64,000 bases of DNA from Chitinophagaceae bacterium UBA7600. Lineage in GTDB: Bacteria > Bacteroidota > Bacteroidia > Chitinophagales > Chitinophagaceae. A model generated the notes under the pieces. That model made no database searches. It was given only the letters and a program-made list of their open reading frames with translations, and was not told the origin of the DNA. The stretch is from positions 1 to 64,000 of the forward strand of contig DLKC01000028.1 of assembly GCA_002478885.1 (NCBI GenBank), in the 5' to 3' direction. The position numbers were made by a program, and so were the translations under genes. This document shows positions 16,339-26,148 of this stretch, piece after piece. The number at the start of each line of letters is the position of its first letter. Position 1 is the stretch's first letter.

Positions 16339-17373
16339 ATGAGTAATCCCAACTTACATACCGAAAAGTCAGAGCTGAATGCGACAGAAAAAGAGTATGA
16401 AAATTCAATTAGACCTAAAGAGATAGACGAATTTTCTGGGCAACCACAATTGATAGAGAACCTTGTGATTTTTATTAAAGCGGCAAAAATGCGTGGCGAG
16501 GCGCTCGACCATATTTTGTTTCATGGACCTCCAGGTTTGGGGAAAACCACGTTGTCGCGCATAGTGGCAAATGAGCTTGGGGTTAATATTCGAGAAACAA
16601 GTGGGCCTGTTATTGAGAAGCCGGGAGATCTTGCGGGGTTACTTACCAATCTTCAACCGAATGATGTCTTATTCATTGATGAGATACATCGCTTAAGTAC
16701 GGTGGTGGAGGAATACCTGTATGCGGCTATGGAAGATTTTCGTATTGATATCATGATCGACAGCGGACCTAATGCGAGAAGCATACAAATAAACCTGAAT
16801 CCTTTTACGTTGGTTGGAGCAACAACAAGAAGCGGGCTGCTAACTGCTCCGCTGCTTTCGAGATTTGGCATTAAGTCGCGACTGGAATACTATAATGCCG
16901 ATGTGCTCAAAAAAATCATAGAGCGAAGCGCGGGCATTTTAAATACATCAATATCGTCAGAAGCTTCTTTTGAAATTGCCAGACGCAGCCGCGGTACACC
17001 ACGTATTGCAAATGGGCTGCTTCGCCGTGTTCGTGATTTTGCCCAGGTGTTAAACGACGGCGCAATCGATTTTGGCATAACACAACACGCCTTACGTGCA
17101 TTAAATGTAGACGAGCATGGACTTGACGAAATGGACAACCGTATTCTCTCCACTATAATTGAGAAATTTAAAGGGGGGCCGGTTGGCATAACTACTATTG
17201 CAACAGCAGTAGGTGAAGAGCCTGGAACATTGGAGGAGGTGTATGAACCTTTTCTTATACAGGAAGGCTTTATACAGCGCACTCCCAGAGGCAGGGAAGT
17301 GACAATGAAAGCTTATGAGCACATGGGTAAAAAACCGGGCAGCAATGCAGTGCCCGGCACACTGTTTTCCTAA
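16339..17373 (+). CDS. ruvB: Holliday junction branch migration ATPase RuvB
   Basis: This 344-residue AAA+ motor forms hexamers with RuvA and drives Holliday junction migration during recombination repair. Walker A is [12 protein letters not shown], Walker B is LFIDEIHRL, sensor 1 is VGATTRSG, and the arginine-finger region is LLSRFGI. The C-terminal winged helix ends in [20 protein letters not shown]. The first 20 residues are a variable extension. ATG 16339 is the only reasonable start. An A-type repeat arm lies just upstream, in the region shared with marR. Confidence 0.97.
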   Translation: MSNPNLHTEKSELNATEKEYENSIRPKEIDEFSGQPQLIENLVIFIKAAKMRGEALDHILFHGPPGLGKTTLSRIVANELGVNIRETSGPVIEKPGDLAGLLTNLQPNDVLFIDEIHRLSTVVEEYLYAAMEDFRIDIMIDSGPNARSIQINLNPFTLVGATTRSGLLTAPLLSRFGIKSRLEYYNADVLKKIIERSAGILNTSISSEASFEIARRSRGTPRIANGLLRRVRDFAQVLNDGAIDFGITQHALRALNVDEHGLDEMDNRILSTIIEKFKGGPVGITTIATAVGEEPGTLEEVYEPFLIQEGFIQRTPRGREVTMKAYEHMGKKPGSNAVPGTLFS

Positions 17374-17404
17374 ACGGATTTGTTGAATAGTGCGCTATGC
17401 GTTG

Positions 17405-17467
17405 CGGTGTGCGACGCAATAAATGCTTGAGTAAGATACGAAAGCCGGGGTCATAAAACCCGGCTTT
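17405..17467 (-). repeat. Intergenic repeat, single A-type arm ending in a hairpin (copy 8)
   Basis: The core GTGTGCGACGCAA is at 17407-17419. The outer end AAAGCCGGG (17441-17449) is here paired with CCCGGCTTT (17459-17467) in a perfect 9-bp stem. It lies between the converging ends of ruvB and the next gene, so it may act as a terminator. Confidence 0.8.
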
Positions 17468-17505
17468 AAAATTTCTACTCTATATATATAATGATGAACC
17501 AACTT

Positions 17506-18045
17506 TTATAACCTTCTGCCTGAATGGTCGCTGTGAAAAAACGAACACCTGACTATGTTTTCGGAATTTTCCGCCGGTATTTGTATAAACCAGCAAAGCC
17601 CGAACAGCATGGAATGAAAAAAGTCTTCAGGGAGTTGTGTTGGGTTTTTACTGCCGATAATTGAACCCGAGCTGAGATCGAGTATGGTTGTAATAAGTGC
17701 ACCTGCCCCCGGTGTTTTGTATATGGTTAACTTTTTTTCTATAAGACAATCGAGGTTGTAGTAAAAAAGATCGCCGAATAATTCTATGCTGCCATATTGT
17801 TCTTCGCTTTTCAACGGATCGATAACGCCGATATCGAACCCATATTCATTTTTGAAAAGTGTTTTCAATTGTCGTTTCCCTTCGCGGTAAACCATAAAAA
17901 CCCTACGGATTTCATTGCTTTCAAGCCTTGCCGAATGCAAGGGTACATCATAAACCATCGAAAACTCTTTGCGGCTAAAGTGCCATAAATCTACCAAGAG
18001 CTGTTTTCTTTCTCCGAATTCATTGTTGCGTAAAATATAGCTCAT
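17506..18045 (-). CDS. Hypothetical protein, 179 residues
   Basis: I do not recognise this protein. It is soluble, lacks a signal peptide or membrane segment, and has mixed alpha/beta composition (LIEKKLTIYKTPGAGALITTILDLSSGSIIG in the middle, LFGLCWFIQI near the C terminus). Its long single frame and its own intergenic regions on both sides support a real gene. It converges on ruvB and is divergent from the GT39-type gene. The 318-base gap upstream (18046-18363) is AT-rich, presumably carries both promoters, and shows no other feature. Confidence 0.65.
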   Translation of the reverse strand: MSYILRNNEFGERKQLLVDLWHFSRKEFSMVYDVPLHSARLESNEIRRVFMVYREGKRQLKTLFKNEYGFDIGVIDPLKSEEQYGSIELFGDLFYYNLDCLIEKKLTIYKTPGAGALITTILDLSSGSIIGSKNPTQLPEDFFHSMLFGLCWFIQIPAENSENIVRCSFFHSDHSGRRL

Positions 18046-18363
18046 AGACTGGCATTTTTATAAAACTACAATATGGTAGAACTAATTACCGGACTTAGTA
18101 AAATGATAATAATTACTTAATACTGGTGTTATAAAATTTAGCATTTTTCGGCAGAAGTTAACCATAAGTATTCACATTCTAACAAACATTAGTTGCTAAA
18201 AACGGCACAAAGGAACACTGAAATGGCCGGATTAATTATGACCTGTATTAGTTCCCCGGTAGTAAATAGGGCATATGTTTTATTTGCAGGTAGCCCGTGG
18301 GACGCAAATAGCGAGGTTTGAAAATGTATTTTTAAAGCACCAAAAAAATAACAACTTTACCCT

Positions 18364-20028
18364 ATGAATAATAAGCTGCAAAAGTATTTTCCATTGTTGG
18401 TTTTGATAGGCATAGTGCTGAACGCGACAGGTTTGACAAATCCTATACTCGAGCCCGATGGAACTTTGTATGCAACAATTGCCAAGCACATGGCGCTAAC
18501 CAACGATTGGATAAACTTGTTTGGCGACAATCACGATTGGCTTGATAAGCCACATTTCCCATTTTGGGTAACTGCTGCGAGCTATAAGGCATTTGGTATT
18601 AATTCCTTTGCCTATAAGTTCCCGGGTTTTGTATTTTGGCTCATCGGGTTGCGATTTACTTATCTTCTCGCTTTAAGAATGTACAATAAAGAAACGGCGC
18701 AGGCAGCCGTTCTTGTTTACCTTGTTGCGCTGCACACTGTTATCGCCAATTTCGATGTGCGTGCAGAACCTTATCTTACAACACTTACCATAGCAAGTAT
18801 TTATTATTTCTACAGAGAATATAAAGAAAGAAAATGGCAATTTCTGTTGGCTGCGGCTTTCTTTGCTGGCTGCGCAGTAATGACCAAAGGCATTTTCGCC
18901 CTGCTTACCATTGGCGGTGGTTTTGTGATTTACTGGATTGTTACAAAACAATGGAAAGAGTTTGTGAACCTTCGCTGGTATATACTTGTTGCGCTGACTG
19001 GTATTTTTATTCTGCCGGAGTTGTATTGTTTGTATGCCCAATTTGATGCGCACCCTGAAAAAATGGTATTTGGTCAAACGGGTGTTTCGGGGGTTAAATT
19101 TTTTTTCTGGGATAGTCAGTTTGGGCGTTTCTTCAATACCGGGCCTATCAAAGGTAGCGGTGATCCCAGCTTCTTTTTGCATACAATGCTTTGGGCATTT
19201 TTACCCTGGTCTTTATTTTTTTACATGGCCATTTTTAAATTGATTAGAGAGCGTAAACAAAACACAGGCAAAGAGCGCTGGATTATTTATGGTAGTGCGG
19301 GCCTAACATTTATCCTGTTCTCCTTATCCAGTTTTCAATTGCCTCACTATATCATCATTTTTTTTCCGCAGTGTGCGATTATCGCGGCAGATTACCTGCT
19401 CAGTGTGTACGCGTCGGTTAACGCACGACTGAAAAAAATTGTGCATATTATTTTGCTTGTTCTTTTATTTGTTGGAGCTGTTCTGGTAGTTATGTTGGCG
19501 GTGTTTACACAAACAAGCCTAACCTATTTATGTATAATACTTGCAGGTATTGTGTTGATCATCGCAATTTTTTTCTGGAGCAAAGCATCTCTGTTGAATA
19601 GCTTTTTTATGGCATATGCATTCGGCTTTTTGTTGTATCCTTTTCTCAATTTTTTCTTTTACCCGATGCTGTTCAAATACCAATCTGGCATGCAGGCAGC
19701 GGAATGGATAAAACAAAATGGCGTGCCAGGTAAACTGGCCATGTACAAAGAATTTTCGCATGCGTTCGAGTTTTACTCAGCCGGCGAACCAACCTGGATT
19801 TACGACACCGCCGATATGCATAAACATATAATTACCGAAGGCTCTATGATTGTTTATATGAACAAAACCGACAGCGACAGCCTTGCGCAATCCGGGTTTG
19901 TTGTAAAGTCATTAAAGCACTTTGATTATTTCAGGATAAGCATGTTGACAGGCAGTTTTTTAAATCCGTCAACACGTAACAGTGCTGTTACAAAAATGGA
20001 AGTGGCTGAAATTAGCCGAAAGGAATAA
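18364..20028 (+). CDS. Polytopic glycosyltransferase, GT39/ArnT-like
   Basis: This 554-residue integral membrane protein has about 11-12 hydrophobic segments. It begins with the PMT_2-type pattern: LTNPILEPDGTLYATIAKHMALTNDWINL in the first periplasmic loop, carrying the acidic catalytic motif, then WLDKPHFPFWVTAASYKAFG. Such enzymes transfer a sugar from a polyprenyl-phosphate donor to lipid A, protein or glycan on the outer face of the inner membrane. The acceptor here is unknown. The GtrA gene downstream, a family linked to flipping polyprenyl-phosphate sugars, supports a shared pathway. Confidence 0.85.
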   Translation: MNNKLQKYFPLLVLIGIVLNATGLTNPILEPDGTLYATIAKHMALTNDWINLFGDNHDWLDKPHFPFWVTAASYKAFGINSFAYKFPGFVFWLIGLRFTYLLALRMYNKETAQAAVLVYLVALHTVIANFDVRAEPYLTTLTIASIYYFYREYKERKWQFLLAAAFFAGCAVMTKGIFALLTIGGGFVIYWIVTKQWKEFVNLRWYILVALTGIFILPELYCLYAQFDAHPEKMVFGQTGVSGVKFFFWDSQFGRFFNTGPIKGSGDPSFFLHTMLWAFLPWSLFFYMAIFKLIRERKQNTGKERWIIYGSAGLTFILFSLSSFQLPHYIIIFFPQCAIIAADYLLSVYASVNARLKKIVHIILLVLLFVGAVLVVMLAVFTQTSLTYLCIILAGIVLIIAIFFWSKASLLNSFFMAYAFGFLLYPFLNFFFYPMLFKYQSGMQAAEWIKQNGVPGKLAMYKEFSHAFEFYSAGEPTWIYDTADMHKHIITEGSMIVYMNKTDSDSLAQSGFVVKSLKHFDYFRISMLTGSFLNPSTRNSAVTKMEVAEISRKE

Positions 20029-20040
20029 TTTTTTTGTTAC

Positions 20041-20238
20041 CGCTTCCGTGCATGTGGCATCGACTGTTGTGTCACTCACTTGTACATTAGAGCTATGGGC
20101 AGCAAATTTCTTCATGCAAGTTCAAAACGAAGCTATACAAGTGAAACAAGCTGGAAGTTTGCGGTTGATTGATCATAGATATTCTACCGTACAAATGTGC
20201 GACGCAACGAAGCCGCAATTTATTCAAAGCCGGGTACA
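20041..20238. repeat. Full paired repeat element, B arm left and A arm right (copy 9)
   Basis: The B core TTGTGTCACTCACTTGTAC is at 20067-20085 behind GTGGCATCGACTG. The A core GTACAAATGTGCGACGCAAC is at 20189-20208, followed by GAAGCCGC and outer end AAAGCCGGGTACA. The distance between cores is 103 bases. The element occupies most of the gap between the GT39-like and GtrA genes. Confidence 0.85.
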
Positions 20239-20269
20239 CAAAAGCAATCATTAGAGTTAGAGACATTTT

Positions 20270-20297
20270 TTGTTTAAACGAACCTATCTTAACTTTG
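20270..20297 (+). promoter_or_regulatory. Bacteroidota-type promoter of the GtrA gene
   Basis: A TTG at 20270-20272 and a perfect TAACTTTG at 20290-20297 are separated by 17 bases, as expected for the TTG/TAnnTTTG promoter class. The start codon is 28 bases downstream. It lies outside the repeat, so GtrA appears to have its own promoter. Confidence 0.65.
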
Positions 20298-20324
20298 GTT
20301 AGCTTGAATAAATAATGATGCACG

Positions 20325-20714
20325 ATGGAAATTACCACTGAGTTGGTCTTAAAAATTTTAAAATTTGGTATTACCGGTTTAAGCGGTATGGTGGTTGATT
20401 TTGGTGCTACCTGGCTTGGCCGGGAAAGACTAAAATGGAACCAATACTTCGCAAACTCATGCGGCTTCACGCTTGCTGTGATCAACAATTATATTATTAA
20501 CAGGTTTTGGACCTTCGAAAGCAAAGAAGCATGGATGCCCGAATTTGGAAGGTTTGTTTTGTTTAGTACAGTCGGGCTAGCGTTGAACAACCTCTTACTA
20601 TATGTGTTTCATGAAAAGCTAAAGTTGAATTTTTACCTTGCCAAGGCTATTGCAATAGGGTGTGTATTTATATGGAATTTTGTAGTTAACTACGAGTTTA
20701 ATTTTCATTCATAG
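20325..20714 (+). CDS. GtrA family membrane protein
   Basis: This small protein of 129 residues has four transmembrane segments, with the GtrA signatures FGITGLSGMVVDFG, NSCGFTLAVINNYIINRFWTF and a final AIAIGCVFIWNFVVNYEFNF. GtrA proteins are thought to help move polyprenyl-phosphate-linked sugars across the inner membrane for surface glycan modification. The GT39-like enzyme upstream is a natural partner, which is inference from adjacency. Confidence 0.9.
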   Translation: MEITTELVLKILKFGITGLSGMVVDFGATWLGRERLKWNQYFANSCGFTLAVINNYIINRFWTFESKEAWMPEFGRFVLFSTVGLALNNLLLYVFHEKLKLNFYLAKAIAIGCVFIWNFVVNYEFNFHS

Positions 20715-20854
20715 TTCAGCTATATTATTTTTTCGTTGATTGTTAAAATGGCGCATGTGAAAAATCACTTTATTTTAATGAAAAATCACATATCGCGGTT
20801 AGAATAATTATCGTAATATTGTTTCAGTTAATTGTTAACCATAAAAATACCATT

Positions 20855-21043
20855 ATGCTCAACATCCAGGTAAACCAGGCTAGAAGTGCGTTTTTGTTCA
20901 GATTCGGGAAAAAATCTCAAAAGAAAGCGTACAAATCCAATCCAATTCCTAAAGAAAAATCAAACGGATATAAAAATCTTTTAATTGTACCCAACAACCT
21001 AGAACCTCACATTATTGCTTTAATGGAAAAGGGTCTAAGTTAG
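20855..21043 (+). CDS. Hypothetical small protein, 62 residues
   Basis: This short frame starts at ATG 20855 (MLNIQVNQARSAFLFRFG) and is highly basic in the middle (KKSQKKAYKSNPIPKEKS), with a hydrophobic C-terminal LLIVPNNLEPHIIALMEKG. No family is recognised. A good terminator (21074-21107) directly follows, which supports real transcription of this stretch. An in-frame TTG at 20819 is possible but less likely. Confidence 0.5.
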   Translation: MLNIQVNQARSAFLFRFGKKSQKKAYKSNPIPKEKSNGYKNLLIVPNNLEPHIIALMEKGLS

Positions 21044-21073
21044 CTTATCATATTTTGGTTATGAAAACAAGAA

Positions 21074-21107
21074 GTGCATCTTATGGGCTAAGGTGCACTT
21101 TTTTTTT
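21074..21107 (+). terminator. Rho-independent terminator after the 62-residue gene
   Basis: The stem GTGCATCTTA/TAAGGTGCAC pairs over 10 positions, including one T-G wobble, with a 5-nt loop. Nine T residues follow. Confidence 0.9.
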
Positions 21108-21218
21108 GCGCTATTTCGTGACTTTTTGTAAAGACTAATCTCCGCTTAAATAATTTTTGTCTCCGTATTTCGCCGTCCCGCATTTACTTGGTACTTTTCT
21201 TTATTAAATCTTTTGTTT

Positions 21219-24200
21219 ATGAGAATTTTAGTTGCCTTGGCCTTAGCAGCTATTTTTATGTTTGCTGCTAAAAGTGTAAGTGCTTCGTTCTTTCCCCGTG
21301 ACTACAAAGGCCACAATGTGGCAGACACCACGAAGAAGGACACAGCGAAATTCACTGAATATAAAAGCCTTCCATTAAAACCAGCCCGTAAGATTAGTTT
21401 TTCGACACAGGAAGGCTCATGGATGAGCCTGGATGTAAGCCCCGATGGACAAAATATAGTCTTTGATCTTATGGGCGATCTTTACACGATGCCTATGACT
21501 GGCGGACGGGCCACCCCGCTAACAAAGGGGCTTGCCTATGATGTACATCCACGATACAGCCCGGATGGCAAAAAAATTCTTTTTATATCTGACAGGAGCG
21601 GCGGCGACAATGTGTGGTATTTCGACCTGGAGAAGAAAGACACTGTTCAGTTAACAAAAGACAATAACCAAAATTTTCCAAGCGCTTGCTGGACACCCGA
21701 TGGCGAGTATGTTGTTTATGCAAAAGGCCGGTTGAGCATCAAGCTTTATATGGTGCATCGCAAAGGAGGAGGTGGTATCCAATTGACTGAGGGATCGTTT
21801 AGTCTTAAGACTATAGACCCTGCAGTTAGTGCCGACGGACGGTATGTATACTACTCTCAGCGCTATGGGCCGTGGAATTATAATGCGCAACTTCCACAAT
21901 ATGAAATAGGGAAATATGATCGTGAAACGGGTAAGACCTCGGTCATCACCTCACGCTACGGCTCTGGATTTACGCCGGTATTGTCAAAAGATGGGAAATG
22001 GCTCGTATACGGTAGCAGGTTTGAAGATAAGACAGGCCTTGTTATACGAGATCTTAAAACGGGAGAAGAAAAATGGCTCGCTTACCCGGTGCAGCGCGAC
22101 GAACAGGAATCTATAGCGCCCCTGGGTGTATTACCTGCCATGTCATTTACGCCGGATAGTAAAGCGTTGGTGGCTTCTTATGGCGGTAAGTTTTACCGTA
22201 TTCCAATCGACGGTAATACAATAACTGAAATACCTTTTACTGCCGACGTTGATCTTGAACTTGGCCCACAGCTTGCTTTCAAATACCCTGTTTCAGATAC
22301 TGCTTACCAGCAGTCAACGCAAATCCGGGATGCGGTTCCTTCTCCAGATGGAAAAAAGCTGGCTTTTACTGTGCTCAATCGCCTCTATGTCATGGAATAT
22401 CCGAACGGCAATCCTAAACGCGTTACCAATAATGATTTTACCGAAGCGCAACCTGCCTGGTCACCTGACGGCACAGCGCTTGCTTTTGTCACCTGGACTC
22501 CCGGGGGAGGTCAAATTTTCAAGGCTGTATTTGGTGCAAAGGGCACTACAACGCAGCAGGTCACTAGAGAAGCCGGCTTGTACCAGTTTCTTGCTTACAA
22601 CATGCAGGGCGACCGCATCGTATTTCTACGTAGCTCATCAAGGGCATATCAAGATTCTTATGGTCCCGGGTATGATGGCACTGAAGACGATCTCTGCTGG
22701 ATCGGCAGCAATGGCGGCGATGTTAATCTTATTGACAAAGCTAGATTCCGCTTTAACCCACATTTTGTAAAAGGACAGCCCGACAGAATTTATCTAACCA
22801 ACGGTGGTGGCGATCTTGTTTCGATAAAATGGGATGGAACGGACGAAAAGAAAATCGCCCATGTTACAGGCATTACCACATATGGATTTGCCTATACAAA
22901 ATACGGAAGGCCTGATCCCGAGAAAATGAAGTGTATTTTAAATGAACCGGAAGAAAACGGCCAGGAAAGAGAAATGAACCTTCCTTCCGGAGCCTCCATA
23001 ATCACTATGTCTCCTACTGGTGACAGAGCGCTGGCAGAGATCAATAATGATATTTATGTCGTTACCATTCCGAAAACAGGAAAAACAGATAATATCTCAG
23101 TTGCCAGTGCCGATGATGCTGAATTCCCGGCCCGTAAACTTACAGAGATTGGTGGTGAATTTCCTTCCTGGCAAAGTGATGGCAAAACTGTGCATTGGAG
23201 TTTAGGCAGCACGCATTTTACTTATGATGTTGACAAGGCACAGGCATTTGAGGACAGCTTGGTTGAAGCGAAGAAAATATCAGATAAAAAGGCAGCTGAT
23301 TCAATTGCGAGGCTTAACGCTGATTCAACGCTAAAAAAAGCGGCTGATTCACTACGCAAAATCCAGGACTCGATAAAAGCTAAAGACACTACTATTAAAA
23401 AAGATACGAAGAAAGACGATGAACCAAAATATAAAGCACAGGAACAAGATGTAAAGCTGTTCTTTAAAAAGGATATACCTCAAGGTACAATCCTGTTGAA
23501 GGGCGCCAGGATAGTTACCATGAAAGGAGAAGAAATTATCGATGATGGTGATATATTGATCGAGAACAACCGCATAAAAGCCATAGGTAAAAGCGGGTCA
23601 TTCGCAGCGCCCCCCAATGCTAAGGTGATGGATGTCTCGGGAAAAACGATTATACCAGGCTTTGTCGATCCCCACAGTCATATGTGGCCAAACTGGGGCA
23701 TTCACAAAAACCAGATATGGATTTATGCTGCCAATCTTGCCTATGGCGTAACAACAACAAGAGACCCTCAAACCTCAACAACCGACGTGCTCACTTATGG
23801 CGATATGGTTGATGCAGGCACCATGATCGGTCCACGCGTTTACTCTACCGGCCCCGGCGTTGGCTATTGGTTCTACAATGTTAAAGACTCAGCCCAGGCC
23901 GAGAGCATACTAGAACAATACAGCAAATATTTTCATACTAAGTATATCAAGATGTATTTGACTGGCAACCGCAAACAACGTGAGTGGATCATCCAGGCTG
24001 CGCGTAATCAACAATTAATGCCAACCACTGAAGGAGGCCTCGATTTTAAATTGAACATGACTAATATGCTCGACGGCTACCCCGGCCACGAACATGCATT
24101 GCCAATCTATCCTTTGTACAGCGACGTGTGGAAATCCATTTCAAAGTCCGGAATGATCGTTACGCCAACCTTACTTGTATCCTATGGCGGCCCGTTTGCA

Positions 24201-24740
24201 GAAAATTATTTCTGGTCGAGAGAAGTGCCATACAACGATCCTAAGGTGCAGCATTTCTTTGCTTACGAAGAACTTGCGGGAAAAACAAGAAGACTTGGTT
24301 ATTGGGCAATGGATGAAGAACAGGTATTCCCCAAGCATGCTAAGAATATGAAGGGACTGGTAGAAGCCGGAGGCCTCGTTGGCGTTGGCAGCCACGGTGA
24401 ATTCCAGGGACTCGGTTATCATTGGGAGCTCTGGGCCTTACAAAGCGGTGGCATGCGTACCATTGATGCACTAAGGGCTGCAACAATCCTTGGCGCAACC
24501 GGTCTGGGGCTCGATAAAGATTTGGGAAGCCTCGAAACAGGGAAACTTGCCGACCTCATCATTCTCAATAAAAACCCGCTGGAAAACATTCGCAACACTA
24601 ATACCATTCAGTATGTAATGAAGAATGGAAGATTATATGACGGCAACACTTGTGATGAGGTGTATCCACAGCAGCGAAAACTAAATACAGATGAGTGGAA
24701 GTTTAATAAGCCGGCAACTAATACAACTGTAAAAGAATAA
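21219..24740 (+). CDS. Secreted amidohydrolase fused to a TolB/PD40 beta-propeller
   Basis: This 1173-residue exported protein has the signal MRILVALALAAIFMFAAKSVSA. Residues about 50-690 contain many TolB/PD40 blades, each with a SPDG-like turn (DVSPDGQNIVFD, RYSPDGKKILFIS, AWSPDGTALAFV). A charged Asp/Ser/Lys-rich linker with repeated ADS motifs follows. The C-terminal amidohydrolase-like domain (from about 755) has IPGFVDPHSHMW carrying the HxH metal pair, GVTTTRDPQT, and a closing DLGSLETGKLADLIILN. Relatives include imidazolonepropionase-like and prolidase-type enzymes; the substrate is unknown. The start is ATG 21219, since an in-frame TTG lies only two codons earlier. Confidence 0.88.
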   Translation: MRILVALALAAIFMFAAKSVSASFFPRDYKGHNVADTTKKDTAKFTEYKSLPLKPARKISFSTQEGSWMSLDVSPDGQNIVFDLMGDLYTMPMTGGRATPLTKGLAYDVHPRYSPDGKKILFISDRSGGDNVWYFDLEKKDTVQLTKDNNQNFPSACWTPDGEYVVYAKGRLSIKLYMVHRKGGGGIQLTEGSFSLKTIDPAVSADGRYVYYSQRYGPWNYNAQLPQYEIGKYDRETGKTSVITSRYGSGFTPVLSKDGKWLVYGSRFEDKTGLVIRDLKTGEEKWLAYPVQRDEQESIAPLGVLPAMSFTPDSKALVASYGGKFYRIPIDGNTITEIPFTADVDLELGPQLAFKYPVSDTAYQQSTQIRDAVPSPDGKKLAFTVLNRLYVMEYPNGNPKRVTNNDFTEAQPAWSPDGTALAFVTWTPGGGQIFKAVFGAKGTTTQQVTREAGLYQFLAYNMQGDRIVFLRSSSRAYQDSYGPGYDGTEDDLCWIGSNGGDVNLIDKARFRFNPHFVKGQPDRIYLTNGGGDLVSIKWDGTDEKKIAHVTGITTYGFAYTKYGRPDPEKMKCILNEPEENGQEREMNLPSGASIITMSPTGDRALAEINNDIYVVTIPKTGKTDNISVASADDAEFPARKLTEIGGEFPSWQSDGKTVHWSLGSTHFTYDVDKAQAFEDSLVEAKKISDKKAADSIARLNADSTLKKAADSLRKIQDSIKAKDTTIKKDTKKDDEPKYKAQEQDVKLFFKKDIPQGTILLKGARIVTMKGEEIIDDGDILIENNRIKAIGKSGSFAAPPNAKVMDVSGKTIIPGFVDPHSHMWPNWGIHKNQIWIYAANLAYGVTTTRDPQTSTTDVLTYGDMVDAGTMIGPRVYSTGPGVGYWFYNVKDSAQAESILEQYSKYFHTKYIKMYLTGNRKQREWIIQAARNQQLMPTTEGGLDFKLNMTNMLDGYPGHEHALPIYPLYSDVWKSISKSGMIVTPTLLVSYGGPFAENYFWSREVPYNDPKVQHFFAYEELAGKTRRLGYWAMDEEQVFPKHAKNMKGLVEAGGLVGVGSHGEFQGLGYHWELWALQSGGMRTIDALRAATILGATGLGLDKDLGSLETGKLADLIILNKNPLENIRNTNTIQYVMKNGRLYDGNTCDEVYPQQRKLNTDEWKFNKPATNTTVKE

Positions 24741-24756
24741 TATTGCTATACTTTCT

Positions 24757-24789
24757 AAACCGTTACCAGCAGCAGCGGGTAACGGTTTT
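24757..24789 (+). terminator. Terminator of the amidohydrolase gene
   Basis: A perfect 11-bp stem AAACCGTTACC/GGTAACGGTTT closes a 10-nt loop and runs into TTTTCTTTT. It is 16 bases after the stop. Confidence 0.9.
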
Positions 24790-24827
24790 CTTTTGCGCGT
24801 GAAGTATATACAAACAAAGATTTTTGT

Positions 24828-25135
24828 GGCAAGCTGTAGTAATGCCAATCATCATCGTTGTGTCACTCACTTGTACTCCAGCGCTTTTTTTGCACAAGAA
24901 TGCAAAATGCCGTCTTGCTTTTTTATGCGAAAGGTTTCAGCAACTAAATCTCATGCTTCGTTCATTAAAATATTGCGGGTAAAAATATTCTGCAGAACTT
25001 CGATTGAAAAGATTCGCTTGCTTAACAGTTTTGAGAGCTGGCATTGCATAACACCAAAAAAACAATATTGCTGTCGCAAAGAGTTACAATAGCTGAAAAG
25101 TGCGACGCAAGTAAAGCTCAATGTATTTGCTTAAG
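24828..25135. repeat. Long paired repeat element, B arm left and A arm right (copy 10)
   Basis: The B core TTGTGTCACTCACTTGTAC is at 24858-24876 behind TAATGCCAATCATCATCG. The A core AAAAGTGCGACGCAA is at 25096-25110. The centre is about 220 bases, twice that of other copies, and has no clear open reading frame or similarity to the usual centre. The gap 24790-25171 holds no gene. Confidence 0.75.
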
Positions 25136-25171
25136 TTGGTGACAAAAAAATTACATCAATCCCGATGCTAT

Positions 25172-26125
25172 ATGAGAAAGCGAAAGCACCTTGCTTTTTT
25201 ATTTTTGTTGTTTGCCTGCAGAACGTTTGGGCAACAAGATGATTATTTCAGCAAGGAGCCGCCTTCAAATGAACCGCAAATGTTTGCACCGGGGAATATC
25301 TCGGATGAGTTCGGCAATCGCGATATGGCGATATCTCCGAAAGGCGATGAAATATTTTATACGCTTCAAGCAAGAAACTTTAGTGCCATTGTTTATTGCA
25401 AGAAAGTAAATGGCCGGTGGGGCAAGCCTGAAGTGGCCCCTTTTTCAGGCATTTACAACGACCTTGAACCAACTTTTGCTGCTGATGGTAGTAGTATATA
25501 CTTTGTTTCGGCGCGGCCCCTTGACGAAAGCGATAAGCAGAAAGACTACGATGTGTGGAGCGTGCAAAGAACGAAAGATGGCTGGGCTGAACCAAAGAAT
25601 TTGGGCGCACCGGTGAACTCTGATAAAGATGAATATTACCCCTCCGTCGCGATGAATGGCAATATGTATTTTACGAGAGCAGTTGATGGCCGGGAAGAGG
25701 ACATCATGCTTTGTAAATTTAGCAATGGTAGTTACGACACTGCTGTAAGTTTACCCAATGCAGTAAATTCTGTCAATGACGAATTCAACGCATTTATTGA
25801 CCCGGAAGAACGGTATATAATCTTCAGCGTGTATGGCAAAAAAGACTTGGGCCGCGGCGATCTTTACATCAGTAAAAAAGATGACAACAATAACTGGATG
25901 CCTGCAGAAAATCTTGGCGCAGCCATTAATTCAGACGGGCTAGATTATTGCCCCTATGTGAGCCCTGATAACAAATATTTTTTCTTTACAAGCAACAGAT
26001 CAGACAATAAAGCGCCCTTTGCAAAACAGCAATCTATGCATTCGTTAAGCGAGATGCTGCACAGTCCATTGAACGGTTACGACAATATTTACTGGATAAA
26101 AGCTACGGTTATTACCGGCAAATAA
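25172..26125 (+). CDS. Secreted PD40/TolB-type beta-propeller protein
   Basis: The protein has 317 residues with an N-terminal signal (MRKRKHLAFLFLLFACRTFGQ); the Cys before RTFGQ makes lipidation conceivable. Repeated PD40 blades follow: MAISPKGDEIFYT, TFAADGSSIYFVSARP, SVAMNGNMYFTR, FIDPEERYIIFSVYG and YVSPDNKYFFFTSNR. Such propellers bind carbohydrates or proteins, or act with OmpA-type envelope proteins. No catalytic residues can be assigned. The frame is open upstream to 25121 inside a repeat element, so ATG 25172 is chosen. The next gene starts 23 bases after the stop. Confidence 0.8.
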   Translation: MRKRKHLAFLFLLFACRTFGQQDDYFSKEPPSNEPQMFAPGNISDEFGNRDMAISPKGDEIFYTLQARNFSAIVYCKKVNGRWGKPEVAPFSGIYNDLEPTFAADGSSIYFVSARPLDESDKQKDYDVWSVQRTKDGWAEPKNLGAPVNSDKDEYYPSVAMNGNMYFTRAVDGREEDIMLCKFSNGSYDTAVSLPNAVNSVNDEFNAFIDPEERYIIFSVYGKKDLGRGDLYISKKDDNNNWMPAENLGAAINSDGLDYCPYVSPDNKYFFFTSNRSDNKAPFAKQQSMHSLSEMLHSPLNGYDNIYWIKATVITGK

Positions 26126-26148
26126 TTATCTTGGAAAAAATTATTTTC

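Noticed and set aside
18290..18320. GTGGGACGCAAATAGCGAGG before the GT39-like gene
   Set aside because: It shares only GACGCAA with the repeat core and lacks both arms, so it was not counted as a copy.
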